From positions 1 through 64,000 of the forward strand of contig CAMLLD010000020.1 of assembly GCA_946480785.1 (NCBI GenBank): a DNA stretch of 64,000 bases, written 5' to 3'. The notes under the pieces are model-generated. The model did not search any database, was not told the origin of the DNA, and was given only the letters and a program-made list of their open reading frames with translations. Below, in pieces: positions 35,836-45,424 of this stretch; the stretch's first letter is position 1; each line of letters begins with the position of its first letter. Position numbers and translations under genes: made by a program. Origin of the DNA: an uncultured Blastocatellia bacterium. GTDB taxonomy: Bacteria; Acidobacteriota; Blastocatellia; Pyrinomonadales; Pyrinomonadaceae.

Positions 35836-36278
35836 TAGTAGCTTCGCTCCACTTCAGAGATCTTCGCCACGCGCGCGGCATGACGGCCACCCGCAAAATC
35901 AGTCGAGAACCACGCGCGCACGATCTTGGGAATCTCGTCAACAGGCGTGGTGCGCGCGCCGATCGCGAGCACGTTCGCATCGTTGTGCTCGCGCGCGAGC
36001 CGCGCAGTCTCTTCCGACCACGCAACCGCCGCTCGCACCCCGTGAACCTTGTTCGCAGTAATCGCCATGCCGGTGCCCGAGCCGCAAACGAGCAGCCCCT
36101 GTTCGACGCGACCATCGGCGACCTGCTCCGCGACTTTGCGCGCGTAGTCGGGATAGTCAACCGAAGCGTCAGAGCCAGTTCCGAGGTCGTCAAACTCGAC
36201 TCCGAGATCGGCGAGCAACGTCTTCAACCGCTCCTTCTCAGCATAACCCGCGTGATCGCTGGCGAGAGCAATTCTCAT
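35835..36278 (-). CDS. rpiB: ribose-5-phosphate isomerase B
   Basis: A 147-residue RpiB/LacAB family isomerase that interconverts ribose 5-phosphate and ribulose 5-phosphate. N-terminal [12 protein letters not shown], the [23 protein letters not shown] block with the catalytic Cys, and [13 protein letters not shown] are all present. The ATG was preferred over a TTG nine bases upstream. Its stop overlaps the glyA start. The pairing rpiB-glyA is common and links pentose phosphate and one-carbon metabolism. The upstream region is shared with the divergent proS. Confidence 0.95.
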   Translation of the reverse strand: MRIALASDHAGYAEKERLKTLLADLGVEFDDLGTGSDASVDYPDYARKVAEQVADGRVEQGLLVCGSGTGMAITANKVHGVRAAVAWSEETARLAREHNDANVLAIGARTTPVDEIPKIVRAWFSTDFAGGRHAARVAKISEVERSY

Positions 36279-36389
36279 CGTGCGCAACCTTCGTGAAGGG
36301 ATGTTAAAGAAAGAAGCCGATGGTAACTCAACCCTTCGGCCCCGGCAAATTTGCCTAACTCGCAGTCGCTAAGCGAGAATGCACGGTCT

Positions 36390-38213
36390 ATGCGCTGGTC
36401 AAGATTCTTTATTCCCACTCTCCGTGAAGACCCGGCCGACGCCGAGGTCATTTCGCACAAACTCCTGCTGCGCGCAGGTCTCATTCGCCAGCTTTCCGCC
36501 GGCATCTATTCGTTCCTGCCGTTGGGCCAACGAGTCGCGCTCAAGGTCATGCAGATCCTGCGTGAAGAGATGAACGCGATCGGCGGCCAGGAGTTTTTTC
36601 TGCCGGCGCTTCATCCCGCTGAGCTTTGGCAGGAGTCGGGCCGTTGGCAGGCGATCGGCGACGAGATGTTTCGTTTGAAGGATCGCAAAGGCGCCGACAT
36701 GTGCCTCGGTATGACGCACGAGGAAGTGTTCACGTCGATCGCACGCAACGAGCTCCGCTCTTACAAACAACTGCCGCAGGTCTGGTATCAGATTCAGATC
36801 AAGTTTCGCGACGAGGCGCGCCCGAAAGCAGGTCTTATGCGCATCCGGACGTTCATCATGAAGGACGCGTACACGTTTGACGTCGATCGCGCCGGACTGG
36901 ACAAGTCGTTCATCGATCAACGCGAAGCTTACAAAAAGATCTTCACTCGTTGCGGGCTCGAGTTTCTGATCGTCGAAGCGTCGTCGGGATCGATGGGCGG
37001 TTCGGAGTCAAACGAGTTCATCGCGCCGTCTGAAGCGGGTCAGGATCTTATCGTTCGCTGCCGTAACTGCGGTTACGCCGCGAACCTCGAGAAGGCCGTG
37101 TCGCGTCTCGCGCCGATCACTGATGAAACTGGTCCAGCCGCGCCGGAAGAGTTTCCCACACCGGGCGTGCGCACGATCGAAGAACTGGCCGACTTTCCGG
37201 GTGGAGCACCAGCAGACCGTCAGATCAAGACGCTTGTTTACATCGCGCAGCGATGGAGTAGTTCTGGAGGGGATCTGGTTTTGGAGCCACAACCGTTGCT
37301 TGTTCTGTTGCGCGGTGATCATCAGCTACACGAAACCAAGTTAGCAGATGCTATTGGTGCAGTATCAGTAAGACCAGCGCAGCCCGAAGAAATTCGAGAA
37401 CTGCTTGGTGCTAGTCCTGGCAGCTTGGGGGGTGTCGGCGCGCTTAGCCCAGAGCGTCATTTATCCTACGAACTCAAAGACGTAAAAACGAAAAACCTTC
37501 TCGGATTGCGAAAGACGCCACCTCTTCGCATTATCGCTGATCGCGCCTTAGAGGAACGTCGGAATATGGTCACAGGTGCCAACAAAGATGACTTCCATTT
37601 ACGTGGTGTAGACGTTGGTCGTGACATTCAGGTGGAAAAATGGCTCGATCTGCGCACGGTCGAGTCAGGCGAAGGCTGTCCGCGTTGCGAAACGGGCACG
37701 CTCGAAGTTTTCAAAGGCATGGAGATTGGCCACATCTTTAAACTCGGCACTAAGTATTCCGCGTCGATGGGTGCGACAGTGCTGAACCAGGACGGCAAAG
37801 AAGTCCCGATCGTCATGGGCAGCTACGGCATCGGCGTCGAACGCATTATCAGCGGCGCTGTCGAGCAACATCACGACGCAGACGGCATCATCTGGCCGAA
37901 GTCGCTCGCGCCTTTCGACGTGGTCGTGACGATCACAAACATGAAGCAAGACGATCTACGCGCAGCCGGAGAGAAGCTTTACGAAGAGCTGCAAAGCGCG
38001 GGTCTCGAAGTGTTGCTCGACGATCGCGACGAACGCGCGGGTGTGAAGTTCAAAGATGCGGATCTGATCGGCATTCCTTACCGAATCACGGTCGGGAAAA
38101 AAGCCGCAGAAGGCGTAGTCGAGCTGTTCGACCGTCTCACAAAACAGAGTGAGGATGTTAAAATCGCGGACGTCGTGACTCACGTGCAGCGATTGGCTCG
38201 GTCGAGTTCTTGA
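36390..38213 (+). CDS. proS: prolyl-tRNA synthetase, bacterial type with editing domain
   Basis: A 607-residue class II synthetase charging tRNA-Pro. Motif 1 lies in the N-terminal catalytic part, motif 2 in the [16 protein letters not shown] segment and motif 3 in SYGIGVERI; the anticodon-binding domain is C-terminal. Between motifs 2 and 3, about residues 225-410, lies the INS editing insertion that removes Ala-tRNA-Pro. Bases about 37250-37630, which encode most of that insertion, use different and more AT-rich codons than the flanks, as if exchanged with a distant relative. The ATG at [13 protein letters not shown] fits the family; an in-frame TTG 39 bases upstream is less likely. A 12-bp palindrome precedes the start. 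Confidence 0.95.
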   Translation: MRWSRFFIPTLREDPADAEVISHKLLLRAGLIRQLSAGIYSFLPLGQRVALKVMQILREEMNAIGGQEFFLPALHPAELWQESGRWQAIGDEMFRLKDRKGADMCLGMTHEEVFTSIARNELRSYKQLPQVWYQIQIKFRDEARPKAGLMRIRTFIMKDAYTFDVDRAGLDKSFIDQREAYKKIFTRCGLEFLIVEASSGSMGGSESNEFIAPSEAGQDLIVRCRNCGYAANLEKAVSRLAPITDETGPAAPEEFPTPGVRTIEELADFPGGAPADRQIKTLVYIAQRWSSSGGDLVLEPQPLLVLLRGDHQLHETKLADAIGAVSVRPAQPEEIRELLGASPGSLGGVGALSPERHLSYELKDVKTKNLLGLRKTPPLRIIADRALEERRNMVTGANKDDFHLRGVDVGRDIQVEKWLDLRTVESGEGCPRCETGTLEVFKGMEIGHIFKLGTKYSASMGATVLNQDGKEVPIVMGSYGIGVERIISGAVEQHHDADGIIWPKSLAPFDVVVTITNMKQDDLRAAGEKLYEELQSAGLEVLLDDRDERAGVKFKDADLIGIPYRITVGKKAAEGVVELFDRLTKQSEDVKIADVVTHVQRLARSSS

Positions 38214-38218
38214 AAGAC

Positions 38219-39640
38219 ATGAAATTAGTCTGGCTCGTACTTCTCTTAACAATCCCGATCAAAGCCCAGGCGCAGGATATTCTTCCCGAACTCGTCCGCC
38301 GCATTAAGCCGTCCGCAGTTGCGATCGAGACGTTCGACTCTCGCGGTGAAAAACTTTCGCGCGGCAGCGGTTTTTTCATCGACAGCGATCGCATCGTCAC
38401 CAATCGTCACGTGCTCGAAGGCGCGTTTCGCGCTGAGGTGCACTCTTCGACCGGTGCGGAGTTTCCGGTGAAAGGCGTTCTGGCCGTTGATGCCGAGGGC
38501 GATCTCGCGATATTGAAGATCGATCCGCCAACGCCGGCCATCAGGCCGTTGCCACTCGATAAAACATCGCCGCAGGAAGGCGAAAGCGTTGTCGTGATCG
38601 GCAATCCACTCGGTCTCGAAGGCAGCGTGACGAACGGCATCGTCTCCGCCGTGCGCGACATTCCGACGTTCGGCCGCATCATTCAGATCACCGCGGCGAT
38701 CTCTGCCGGATCCAGCGGCAGTCCGGTGGTGAACATGCAAGGTCAGGTGATCGGCATCGCGACGTTGCAAATCACGGGCGGACAAAGCGTGAACTTCGCG
38801 ATTCCTTCCGAACGCATATCGCAACTGCAAGTCGCATCGTTGATGTCGCTCGCGGATCTGGTCGCGACGACGGGTCGAAACAAACGCGCCAAAGCGGTGC
38901 AGTCGTTTCGAGACGGCTTGAGTTTTCTTTCCAAAGACGATTGCGAGAAGGCGCTGCCTTATTTCGAGAAGGCGATTGAGTCAGACAACACGTATGTCGA
39001 GGCGTGGGCGCAGGCTGGTTTCTGCAATGAGAAACTCGGCAAGCACGCGGAGGCGTTGGAGGCTTCGAAGAAGGCGGTGAGCCTCCGGCCTTCGGCGGAG
39101 TCGTACTTCAACATCGGTCTCGCAAACTTTTATCTGAAGCAGTATCGCGACGCTGCGGAGGCTTATCGCGCGGCGATCAAGCTCGACCCCTACAACTCGG
39201 CTGATGCGTATTACGCGCTGGGGCTCGTCTATCGCGATTGGGGCAAGGCCGACGAGGAGATTCAGGCTTACAAACAGGCGATCAAGTTGCGGCCGGATTA
39301 CACGGTGGCGTACGAGCGTCTCGGCGCGCGTTATTTGAAGTCGAAGAAGTTTAACGAAGCGATTGAAGTGTTTCGCCAGCTTGCGGCGTTGAAGCCCGGC
39401 GATCCGTTTGCGCCGAACAGTCTCGGTGAAGCGTATGTGGAGTTGAATCGTTTGAACGAAGCGGTGGAGTCGTTTCGGCAGTCGATTCGTTTGAAGCCCG
39501 ATTTCGGCAAGGCCTACTACAATCTCGGCAAGACCCTCATGGCGATGGGCAACCGCGACGGCGCGCTCGAGCAGTACACGATTCTCACCAGCATCGATCC
39601 GGACTGGGCCGAGAAGCTCAACGCGATCATCAATCCGTAA
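38219..39640 (+). CDS. secreted trypsin-like protease with TPR domain
   Basis: A 473-residue protein with a signal peptide (1-18, ending KAQAQ), an S1C/HtrA-like protease domain with His64 (TNRHV), Asp95 (EGDLAIL) and Ser166 (AGSSGSP), and then about seven TPR units (about 225-470) instead of the PDZ domains of DegP. The TPR part probably recruits substrates or partners in the periplasm. The catalytic triad is complete, so activity is likely. The ATG lies six bases after the proS stop; a TTG nine bases earlier overlaps proS and is less likely. Cotranscription with proS is probable but functionally unexplained. Confidence 0.9.
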   Translation: MKLVWLVLLLTIPIKAQAQDILPELVRRIKPSAVAIETFDSRGEKLSRGSGFFIDSDRIVTNRHVLEGAFRAEVHSSTGAEFPVKGVLAVDAEGDLAILKIDPPTPAIRPLPLDKTSPQEGESVVVIGNPLGLEGSVTNGIVSAVRDIPTFGRIIQITAAISAGSSGSPVVNMQGQVIGIATLQITGGQSVNFAIPSERISQLQVASLMSLADLVATTGRNKRAKAVQSFRDGLSFLSKDDCEKALPYFEKAIESDNTYVEAWAQAGFCNEKLGKHAEALEASKKAVSLRPSAESYFNIGLANFYLKQYRDAAEAYRAAIKLDPYNSADAYYALGLVYRDWGKADEEIQAYKQAIKLRPDYTVAYERLGARYLKSKKFNEAIEVFRQLAALKPGDPFAPNSLGEAYVELNRLNEAVESFRQSIRLKPDFGKAYYNLGKTLMAMGNRDGALEQYTILTSIDPDWAEKLNAIINP

Positions 39641-39656
39641 TCACACGTCTTCCGTG

Positions 39657-39710
39657 TCTGTCGCCCGTTCTGGGTCTGTCACCCATCCCGTGTCTAACGC
39701 CCGTTCCGGG
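39657..39710. repeat. three 18-base tandem repeats
   Basis: Three consecutive 18-base units of the form TCTGTCGCCCGTTCTGGG, TCTGTCACCCATCCCGTG and TCTAACGCCCGTTCCGGG, preceded by a partial fourth, begin just after the stop of the protease gene. Each unit contains a short CCC...GGG inverted repeat. Confidence 0.7.
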
Positions 39711-39729
39711 CTCGCTCGCTTGTTGGGAG

Positions 39730-40100
39730 GATCCAGGGGCTGCGTGCTCGCTTCGCTCGCACTGGCCCCTGGCTACCTTCTGACCGCGCCTCCGGCGCTA
39801 CCTCTGGCTACCATCTGTCCGCGCCGTGGACGCTAGTTCATGATGGCGCCGAAGTTCATGATGGCGCTGATCGAAGGCACAAAGAAAGGCGTTCAGCCCG
39901 AAGCCGCGGACAAAGGCGCTGAGCGCCCAAGACGTGGTCACAGAAGTGAGCGCCGAAGGCGCGGTCACAGGAGTGAGCGCCAAAGGCGCGGCTAGGTCAG
40001 CGCAGAAGGCGCGTCAAGGTCGCCGGAGGTAGCGCCGGAGGCGCGGTCAGAAGGTAGCCAGGGGCAAGTGCGAGCGGAGCGAGCACGCAGCCCCTGGATC
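39730..40100. repeat. 79-bp inverted repeat with 213-base loop
   Basis: Left arm 39730-39808 and right arm 40022-40100 are reverse complements at 76 of 79 positions. Each arm itself contains nested palindromes: CCAGGGGC ... GCCCCTGG and GCGCC-tcc-GGCGC. The 213-base loop has further direct repeats. This is the layout of paired REP sequences (BIME) in opposite orientation. It lies between two converging genes, where it could block read-through transcription from both sides. Confidence 0.85.
39934..39987. repeat. 27-base direct repeat inside the inverted repeat loop
   Basis: Two adjoining 27-base copies (GTGGTCACAGAAGTGAGCGC... and GCGGTCACAGGAGTGAGCGC...) agree at 24 of 27 positions. Nearby, the 14-base TTCATGATGGCGCC/T also occurs twice (39838 and 39855). 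Confidence 0.7.
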
Positions 40101-40203
40101 GTCAAGAAAGACGAACCAGCCCTGAAAGGGCGGTAGACACATTGCGATCAGAATGCACGGCGGCGCCGATCATCACGCCCTGGACGGACTAGTTCACGAC
40201 GGA

Positions 40204-41637
40204 TTAATTCACGACTTCGCCGACGATCGCGGTGAGGGCGTTGTCCTGGAGCGACTTGTTGCGCGGGAGTTGGCCGTGCAGGTCGCAGCCGAAGACTGCG
40301 TAACGCGATAGCGTGAAGCCGGTCACGGGATTTCGGCTTCTGATCAAATCTTCGCCGAGCAGCGAGGCACGCGTCACGCGGCCATCGCCGGGCGCGTACA
40401 TCGCGTCGGTCACTTGCTTCTTCGACATCTTCGCGCCCGCGGACGTGCGATACTCGCGCGGCCTGATCAAAGTCACCCAGCGATTTTGTTTTTGATCGCG
40501 CAGGATCACCGGCGCGCTCAACGTCTCTTCACAATCGCCGCCGATCGCGAGCAGCACCACGGGCGCGTTCGCATTTTCTACCGCGTCGAGTGCTTCGTGA
40601 AAACGGCGCGCGCGTTTCAACGTCGCCGCGAGATATGCATCGAGGTCTTCCGAGCTGCCGCTGAAGTGATCGCGAAACTGAGGCGAGTTGAGCGCGCCCC
40701 AACCATAACGCTTCCACATCGCCGGATCGTAAAGATCGATCGCTAGCGGCTGCAGGTTTTCGTCGAGAAACTTTGCGGCTTGTTGATGCGGCATAAGTTG
40801 AAACACCGACGGCGTGCGCGCAGCGTCCTCGGCCGTCAGCTTGTTGAGCAAAGGCACGCGCCGCCGCAATCCTTCGGTGATCGAGTAGCCTTCGACAAGC
40901 GTGGCAAACGCATCTGCCGAGCCTTCGTTCGGCGTGCCGATCATGACGATCTTGCTGATATGCGCTGCACCCTGCCACGTCGGCTCGATCGCCACACCGT
41001 CCGGCGGCAGATCGGCGTCGCCGTACATCGCCGCGTAACGCGCGATCAACCCGCCCATCGAATGCGCGATGATGTTGAATTTCAAGTCCGGACGTTGCAG
41101 CCGTTGTTTGAGCTGCTCGATGCGGCGAATCAGTTCGCGGGCGTTCGTGACGTTGTCGCGCCGCCAGTCATAAGCGAAAACATAGAACGTATCGCGATCG
41201 CCGTTGACGCCCGGATCATCCCAACTTGCTTCACGATAACCCGCGTAGTGTCGCAACGCTTCGAGCAGATCGCGATAGACGTAAACCTCCGGCAGAATGC
41301 GTGCGAGCCGCACAGTTTCGAGAATCTTCCCCGGCACGAGCTCGTCGCGGTTCGCTTCGAGGTTCGGGCTAATCGGCAACACGTCGTTGGACGTGCGAAA
41401 AGCAGAAGGCCAAATCGTTTCCCCTGTTTTCGGGTTCTTCAGTTCGCTACCGAGAATGCCGGGTATGACGATCACCGGACGCTTGCCCGTGCGCGCGCGA
41501 GCGGAGGCGAAGATGTGTTCGAGGTCCGGCGTGCGTCGCGCGAAGATACAGCTAGTGGAGACGAGCGAGAGCGCCAGCAGTCCCAACACGAGAGCGCGCG
41601 ATCTGAGCTGCGGTGAAGAAAGGGGGACGTGACGCAA
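40204..41637 (-). CDS. LCAT/phospholipase-like lipoprotein esterase
   Basis: A 477-residue alpha/beta hydrolase of the lecithin:cholesterol acyltransferase-like family. An N-terminal signal sequence with a cysteine at about 30 (LSLVSTSC) suggests a lipoprotein, though the -3 residue is atypical. Seen: oxyanion-hole region VIVIPGILGSELKNP, the nucleophile elbow HSMGGLIARYAA and a C-terminal GDGRVTRASLL segment that may carry the Asp/His region. Likely acts on lipids or esters in the envelope. Its 3' end faces the repeat cluster, and larB lies 39 bases upstream on the same strand. Family is well supported; the substrate is unknown. Confidence 0.85.
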   Translation of the reverse strand: MRHVPLSSPQLRSRALVLGLLALSLVSTSCIFARRTPDLEHIFASARARTGKRPVIVIPGILGSELKNPKTGETIWPSAFRTSNDVLPISPNLEANRDELVPGKILETVRLARILPEVYVYRDLLEALRHYAGYREASWDDPGVNGDRDTFYVFAYDWRRDNVTNARELIRRIEQLKQRLQRPDLKFNIIAHSMGGLIARYAAMYGDADLPPDGVAIEPTWQGAAHISKIVMIGTPNEGSADAFATLVEGYSITEGLRRRVPLLNKLTAEDAARTPSVFQLMPHQQAAKFLDENLQPLAIDLYDPAMWKRYGWGALNSPQFRDHFSGSSEDLDAYLAATLKRARRFHEALDAVENANAPVVLLAIGGDCEETLSAPVILRDQKQNRWVTLIRPREYRTSAGAKMSKKQVTDAMYAPGDGRVTRASLLGEDLIRSRNPVTGFTLSRYAVFGCDLHGQLPRNKSLQDNALTAIVGEVVN

Positions 41638-41676
41638 GATGACGCTCGAGAAGAATGAAATCGAAAGAACGTTTGG

Positions 41677-42441
41677 TTACTCAGTTGCCGGCTCCCAGCG
41701 CCGATTGATCAAACTGGCGACAAAGCCCGCGCCGAAACCGTTGTCGATATTTACCACCGTGACGTTTGAAGCGCACGAGTTCAGCATTCCCAACAACGCC
41801 GCGACGCCGCCGAACGAAGCGCCGTAACCGATGCTGGTCGGCACGGCGACTACCGGCACACCGACGAGGCCGCCGACTACGGACGGCAGCGCGCCTTCCA
41901 TTCCGGCCGCGACGATCACGACCCGCGAACGCTGCAACAAGCTGCGCTCGGCGAGCACGCGATGAATGCCGGCGACGCCCGCGTCCCAGATACGTGAGAC
42001 CGTGTTGCCCATCGTCTCCGCCGTCAACGCCGCTTCTTCGGCGACGGGAATATCGCTGGTGCCCGCAGTGACGACGGCGATTGGACCAACACCAAGATCA
42101 GTCTTGTCGCGACGAATGCGGATCAGACGCGCTGCTTCGTGCCACTCGGCGTCGGTGATTACATTGCGCACTTCGCCAAACGTGCCTTCGTCCGTACGCG
42201 TGACGAGGATATTGGGCGAACGCTGCACGAGCCGTTCGACGATACCGACGATCTGCGCGCGCGTTTTACCACTGCCGAAAACGACCTCCGGAAAGCCCAT
42301 GCGCGCGGCGCGCGAATGATCGACGCGGGCATAACCGATGTCTTCGAAATGGAGATTCTTAATGCGCTCGACGGCTTCGGCGTTCCCCAGTTCGCCACGC
42401 TTGTGCGCCTCCAGCAGCCCCGCCAGTTCCTTCAAATCCAT
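41677..42441 (-). CDS. larB: nickel pincer cofactor biosynthesis protein LarB
   Basis: A 254-residue protein of the AIR-carboxylase (PurE-like) family. LarB carboxylates and hydrolyses nicotinic acid adenine dinucleotide to start the nickel-pincer cofactor of lactate racemase and relatives. Seen: an N-terminal helical region ([16 protein letters not shown]), the [16 protein letters not shown] motif, and the PurE-like core ([41 protein letters not shown]). The [11 protein letters not shown] is right for the family; a longer frame overlaps the divergent mqnP region. larC, larE and larA are not in the window. Confidence 0.9.
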   Translation of the reverse strand: MDLKELAGLLEAHKRGELGNAEAVERIKNLHFEDIGYARVDHSRAARMGFPEVVFGSGKTRAQIVGIVERLVQRSPNILVTRTDEGTFGEVRNVITDAEWHEAARLIRIRRDKTDLGVGPIAVVTAGTSDIPVAEEAALTAETMGNTVSRIWDAGVAGIHRVLAERSLLQRSRVVIVAAGMEGALPSVVGGLVGVPVVAVPTSIGYGASFGGVAALLGMLNSCASNVTVVNIDNGFGAGFVASLINRRWEPATE

Positions 42442-42564
42442 TCTTGTTGCACCAGGCCTGCATTCTAACACCGAACTTCCGTAACGCCTTCCGCGTTTGC
42501 GATAACAGCGAGGGCGCAAGTAAGATTCAGGCAAATGCCCAGGGCTAACGAAGACTGACCCACC

Positions 42565-43434
42565 GTGTCGACTGTCATCAAAAACACACGACTGACGCTC
42601 GAGATGATCAAGATCGAGCACACGCTTTTTGCGCTGCCGTTTGCGCTGCTCGGCGCGCTGCTCGCCGCGAACGGGTTGCCGACGCTGCGGCAAGTTCTCT
42701 GGATCGTCGTGGCGATGGTGGGCGCACGTTCCGCCGCGATGGCTTTCAACCGCATCGCGGATCGGAGCTTCGACGCGCGTAACCCGCGCACTGCCAACCG
42801 CGCGATCCCCGCCGGCTTGCTTTCGGTCGGCTTCGTCTGGGCTTTCACGATCGTCGCCGCGGCTGTGTTTCTGTTAGCCGCCGCGATGCTCAATCGTTTG
42901 ACGTTGATTCTCGCCCCAGTGGCCCTGGCGAGCGTTCTGCTTTACTCGCTCACGAAACGCTGGACACAGTTTTCGCATCTCGTGCTCGGTTGGTGTCTTT
43001 CGATCGCTCCGACCGGCGCGTGGATCGCTGTGCGCGGCGAGATCGGCAGCGCGGCGCCGTTGTTGTTATCGCTCGTGGTCCTGTTGTGGACCGCGGGTTT
43101 CGATGTGCTTTACGCGTGCCAGGATTATGATTTCGATCGGCGCGAAGGTTTGCGATCGATTCCCGCTCGCGTCGGCATCGAGCGCGCATTGTGGATCTCG
43201 CGCGCGCTGCACGCGGGCGCGTTTGTGGCACTTCTGGCGCTGTACCTGGTAACGAATCTTGGACCACTCGCATTCGCCGGCGTCATCGCGACCGGTGCTT
43301 TACTGATCTATCAACACCGGTTGGTCCGGGCTGACGATCTCGGCAGATTGAACGCTGCGTTCTTTACGACCAACGCGTTTGTCAGCGTCATCCTACTGGT
43401 GACGTTTGGCAGCGCGGTTTTTCTACGACGGTAA
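42565..43434 (+). CDS. mqnP: UbiA family prenyltransferase of menaquinone synthesis
   Basis: A 289-residue membrane prenyltransferase with eight to nine hydrophobic helices. The first Asp-rich motif reads NRIADRSFD and the second YACQDYDFD, as in UbiA enzymes that bind polyprenyl diphosphate through Mg2+. It lies five bases upstream of mqnE and in line with mqnD, so it is the MqnP prenyltransferase that acts on 1,4-dihydroxy-6-naphthoate rather than UbiA or MenA. The start is a GTG. It is divergent from larB. The membrane location fits the last steps of quinone assembly. Confidence 0.88.
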   Translation: MSTVIKNTRLTLEMIKIEHTLFALPFALLGALLAANGLPTLRQVLWIVVAMVGARSAAMAFNRIADRSFDARNPRTANRAIPAGLLSVGFVWAFTIVAAAVFLLAAAMLNRLTLILAPVALASVLLYSLTKRWTQFSHLVLGWCLSIAPTGAWIAVRGEIGSAAPLLLSLVVLLWTAGFDVLYACQDYDFDRREGLRSIPARVGIERALWISRALHAGAFVALLALYLVTNLGPLAFAGVIATGALLIYQHRLVRADDLGRLNAAFFTTNAFVSVILLVTFGSAVFLRR

Positions 43435-43439
43435 TAACA

Positions 43440-44567
43440 ATGACTTTTTCACACGATTTACGACTCAACAAAATTGCGGAGCGCGCACTCGCCGGAGAAC
43501 GTCTCTCGTTCGACGAGGGCGTTGCGCTTTACGAAACGTCCGACTTGCCGGCGCTCGGCAAACTCGCCGATACGATCCGACGCCGCCGTCACGGTCGCAC
43601 CACGTATTTCAACGTCAACCGGCACCTGAACCCGACCAACGTTTGTTACGCCGACTGCAAGTTTTGCGGCTTCTTTCGCACGCCGCGGCAACCTGACGCT
43701 TACACCCACAACATCGACGACAGTTTGAAAGTCGCCGCGCAAGCTGTAGCCGAAGGCGCAACCGAGTTGCACATCACCGGCGGACTAAACACGAAGCTCC
43801 CGTTCAGTTATTTCACCGATTTGTTGTCGTCGTTGAAGCAGCAGTATCCGCAACTGCACCTGAAAGCGTTCACGATGGTCGAGTTCGATCACTTCGCCCA
43901 TTTCTACAAAATGCCGGACGAAGAAGTGATTCAAAAACTGATCGCAGCGGGACTCGATTCATGCCCGGGCGGTGGCGCCGAAATTTTTCGCGAGCCGACC
44001 CGCTCGATGATCTGCGCGCACAAATGCAACGCCGAGCGCTGGGTCGAGCTCCAGGGCAAAATCCACGCGGCCGGTTTGAAGACTAATGCGACGATGCTCT
44101 ACGGCCACATCGAATCGATCGAGGATCGCGTCGATCATTGCATTCGACTGCGCGAACAACAGGAGAAATCCGGCGGCTTTCAGTGTTTCATTCCGCTCGC
44201 GTTTTATCCGCCGGACACGCAGTTGTCGCACTTGCCTGGACCATCAGGCGTCGACTCCCTCAAAACGATGGCCGTCTCGCGTCTGATGCTCGATAACTTC
44301 GACCACATCAAAGCTTACTGGGTGATGCTCGGCAAACGCCTGGCCCAGGTCGCGCTGCACTACGGCGCCAACGACATCGACGGCACCATCACTGAAGGCG
44401 GCGAATTAACTACCAGCTACTCCGTTGAAACCAACAACGAAGTGCGCATGACGAAAACCGAGCTCATCAACCTGATTGAAGATGCGGGCTTTGAAGCGGT
44501 GGAACGCGACACCGTCTACAACCGCGTCGAACCCCGAACTCTTGGAACCGCCGAAAGCATTGCATAA
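43440..44567 (+). CDS. mqnE: aminodeoxyfutalosine synthase MqnE
   Basis: A 375-residue radical SAM enzyme that joins the MqnA product with an adenosyl radical to form aminodeoxyfutalosine. The cluster motif CxxxCxxC is Cys69, Cys73, Cys76 (CYADCKFC). The [15 protein letters not shown] context and the [10 protein letters not shown]...[11 protein letters not shown] segment are of MqnE type rather than MqnC type. Length is typical. Its stop overlaps the mqnD ATG (ATGA-like junction TAATG), so the two are coupled. MqnA, MqnB and MqnC are not seen and should be encoded elsewhere. Confidence 0.9.
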   Translation: MTFSHDLRLNKIAERALAGERLSFDEGVALYETSDLPALGKLADTIRRRRHGRTTYFNVNRHLNPTNVCYADCKFCGFFRTPRQPDAYTHNIDDSLKVAAQAVAEGATELHITGGLNTKLPFSYFTDLLSSLKQQYPQLHLKAFTMVEFDHFAHFYKMPDEEVIQKLIAAGLDSCPGGGAEIFREPTRSMICAHKCNAERWVELQGKIHAAGLKTNATMLYGHIESIEDRVDHCIRLREQQEKSGGFQCFIPLAFYPPDTQLSHLPGPSGVDSLKTMAVSRLMLDNFDHIKAYWVMLGKRLAQVALHYGANDIDGTITEGGELTTSYSVETNNEVRMTKTELINLIEDAGFEAVERDTVYNRVEPRTLGTAESIA

Positions 44568-45424
44568 TGACGACCACTGAAACCGAACGCACCACCATCA
44601 CACTCGCCCATTCACCTGATTCAGACGACGCCTTTATGTTCTACGGTCTTGCCACCAACAAGATCGACACGGGCGGTCTGCATTTTCAGCACCTGTTGAA
44701 AGACATTCAAACGCTGAACGAAGAAGCAACACGCGGCACGTACGACGTCACGGCCATCAGCTTCCACGCTTACGCCTACGTTGCTGACAAATACGCCTTG
44801 CTGCCGCATGGCGCCTCGATTGGCGACAACTACGGCCCGATCGTCGTCTCGCGCGAGCCCGCGACACCGGCCGACATTCCGAACCTGAAGATTGCCATCC
44901 CGGGGAAAATGACGAGCGCGTTTCTGGCGCTGCGGATATTCAATTCCGAGTTTCAGTACCAGGTCGTGCCGTTCGACAAAATCATCGATGCCGTCCAGAA
45001 CGGCGACTGCGACGCGGGGCTGCTGATTCACGAAGGCCAGCTTTTCTACGAGTCGAAGGGGCTGCACAAGGTGCTCGACCTTGGGGAGTGGTGGCACAGC
45101 CGCCACGGCCTGCCGCTTCCGATGGGTGGGAACGTCATCCGCCGCGACCTCGGCGAACCCCTAATTAGGGAAGTCTCCCGGCTGCTGCGGGCGAGCATCA
45201 ATTATTCCCTCACCCACCGCGAGGATGCGCTCCAGTACGCGATGCAGTTCGCCCGCGACATGGAAGAGGACCTGGCCGACCGGTTCGTCGGGATGTGGGT
45301 GAACGACCTGACGCTCGACTACACGGAGCGAGGGCGAGAAGCTGTTCGCCTCTTGTTGCAGGAAGGGTACGAAAAGGGAATCATCCCGAACGCTGTCGCC
45401 GTCGATTTTGTGTCGGAAAACTGA
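44567..45424 (+). CDS. mqnD: 1,4-dihydroxy-6-naphthoate synthase MqnD
   Basis: A 285-residue periplasmic-binding-protein-fold enzyme converting cyclic dehypoxanthinyl futalosine to 1,4-dihydroxy-6-naphthoate. Seen: [43 protein letters not shown] and GDNYGPIVV in the N-lobe and the [12 protein letters not shown] segment in the second. The pathway step is set by the neighbours mqnP and mqnE. From about 44880 to the end, codon choice changes sharply (more CGG, GGG, CTG, GAG, AAG) compared with the first third and with mqnE, which hints at a recombined 3' half. The reading frame is intact. Confidence 0.9.
   Translation: MTTTETERTTITLAHSPDSDDAFMFYGLATNKIDTGGLHFQHLLKDIQTLNEEATRGTYDVTAISFHAYAYVADKYALLPHGASIGDNYGPIVVSREPATPADIPNLKIAIPGKMTSAFLALRIFNSEFQYQVVPFDKIIDAVQNGDCDAGLLIHEGQLFYESKGLHKVLDLGEWWHSRHGLPLPMGGNVIRRDLGEPLIREVSRLLRASINYSLTHREDALQYAMQFARDMEEDLADRFVGMWVNDLTLDYTERGREAVRLLLQEGYEKGIIPNAVAVDFVSEN

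Larger units (their letters stand above)
39641..40203. other. repeat-filled intergenic region
   Basis: This 563-base gap between two converging genes contains three 18-base tandem repeats, a 79-bp inverted repeat pair, and 27-base and 14-base direct repeats in the loop. No convincing gene is seen; a 52-codon frame in the loop is made of the repeats themselves (GHRSERRRR-type). Confidence 0.75.

Noticed and set aside
34552..35838. 428-codon open frame on the plus strand opposite glyA
   Set aside because: It mirrors glyA exactly, is Arg/His-rich with no domain, and is explained by GC-rich codons read on the opposite strand.
39657..39710. Possible CRISPR array
   Set aside because: The repeats adjoin without spacers, are degenerate, and no cas gene is present.
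39841..40000. 52-codon frame inside the inverted repeat loop
   Set aside because: It consists of the direct repeats themselves (GHRSER units) and lacks a ribosome-binding site.
41677..42693. 338-codon form of LarB
   Set aside because: The first 84 codons lie opposite the start of mqnP, are Arg-rich and do not match LarB, which begins at MDLKELAG.
43440..44567. MqnC (cyclic dehypoxanthinyl futalosine synthase) instead of MqnE
   Set aside because: The sequence before the cluster ([14 protein letters not shown]) and the LYGHIES segment are of MqnE type.
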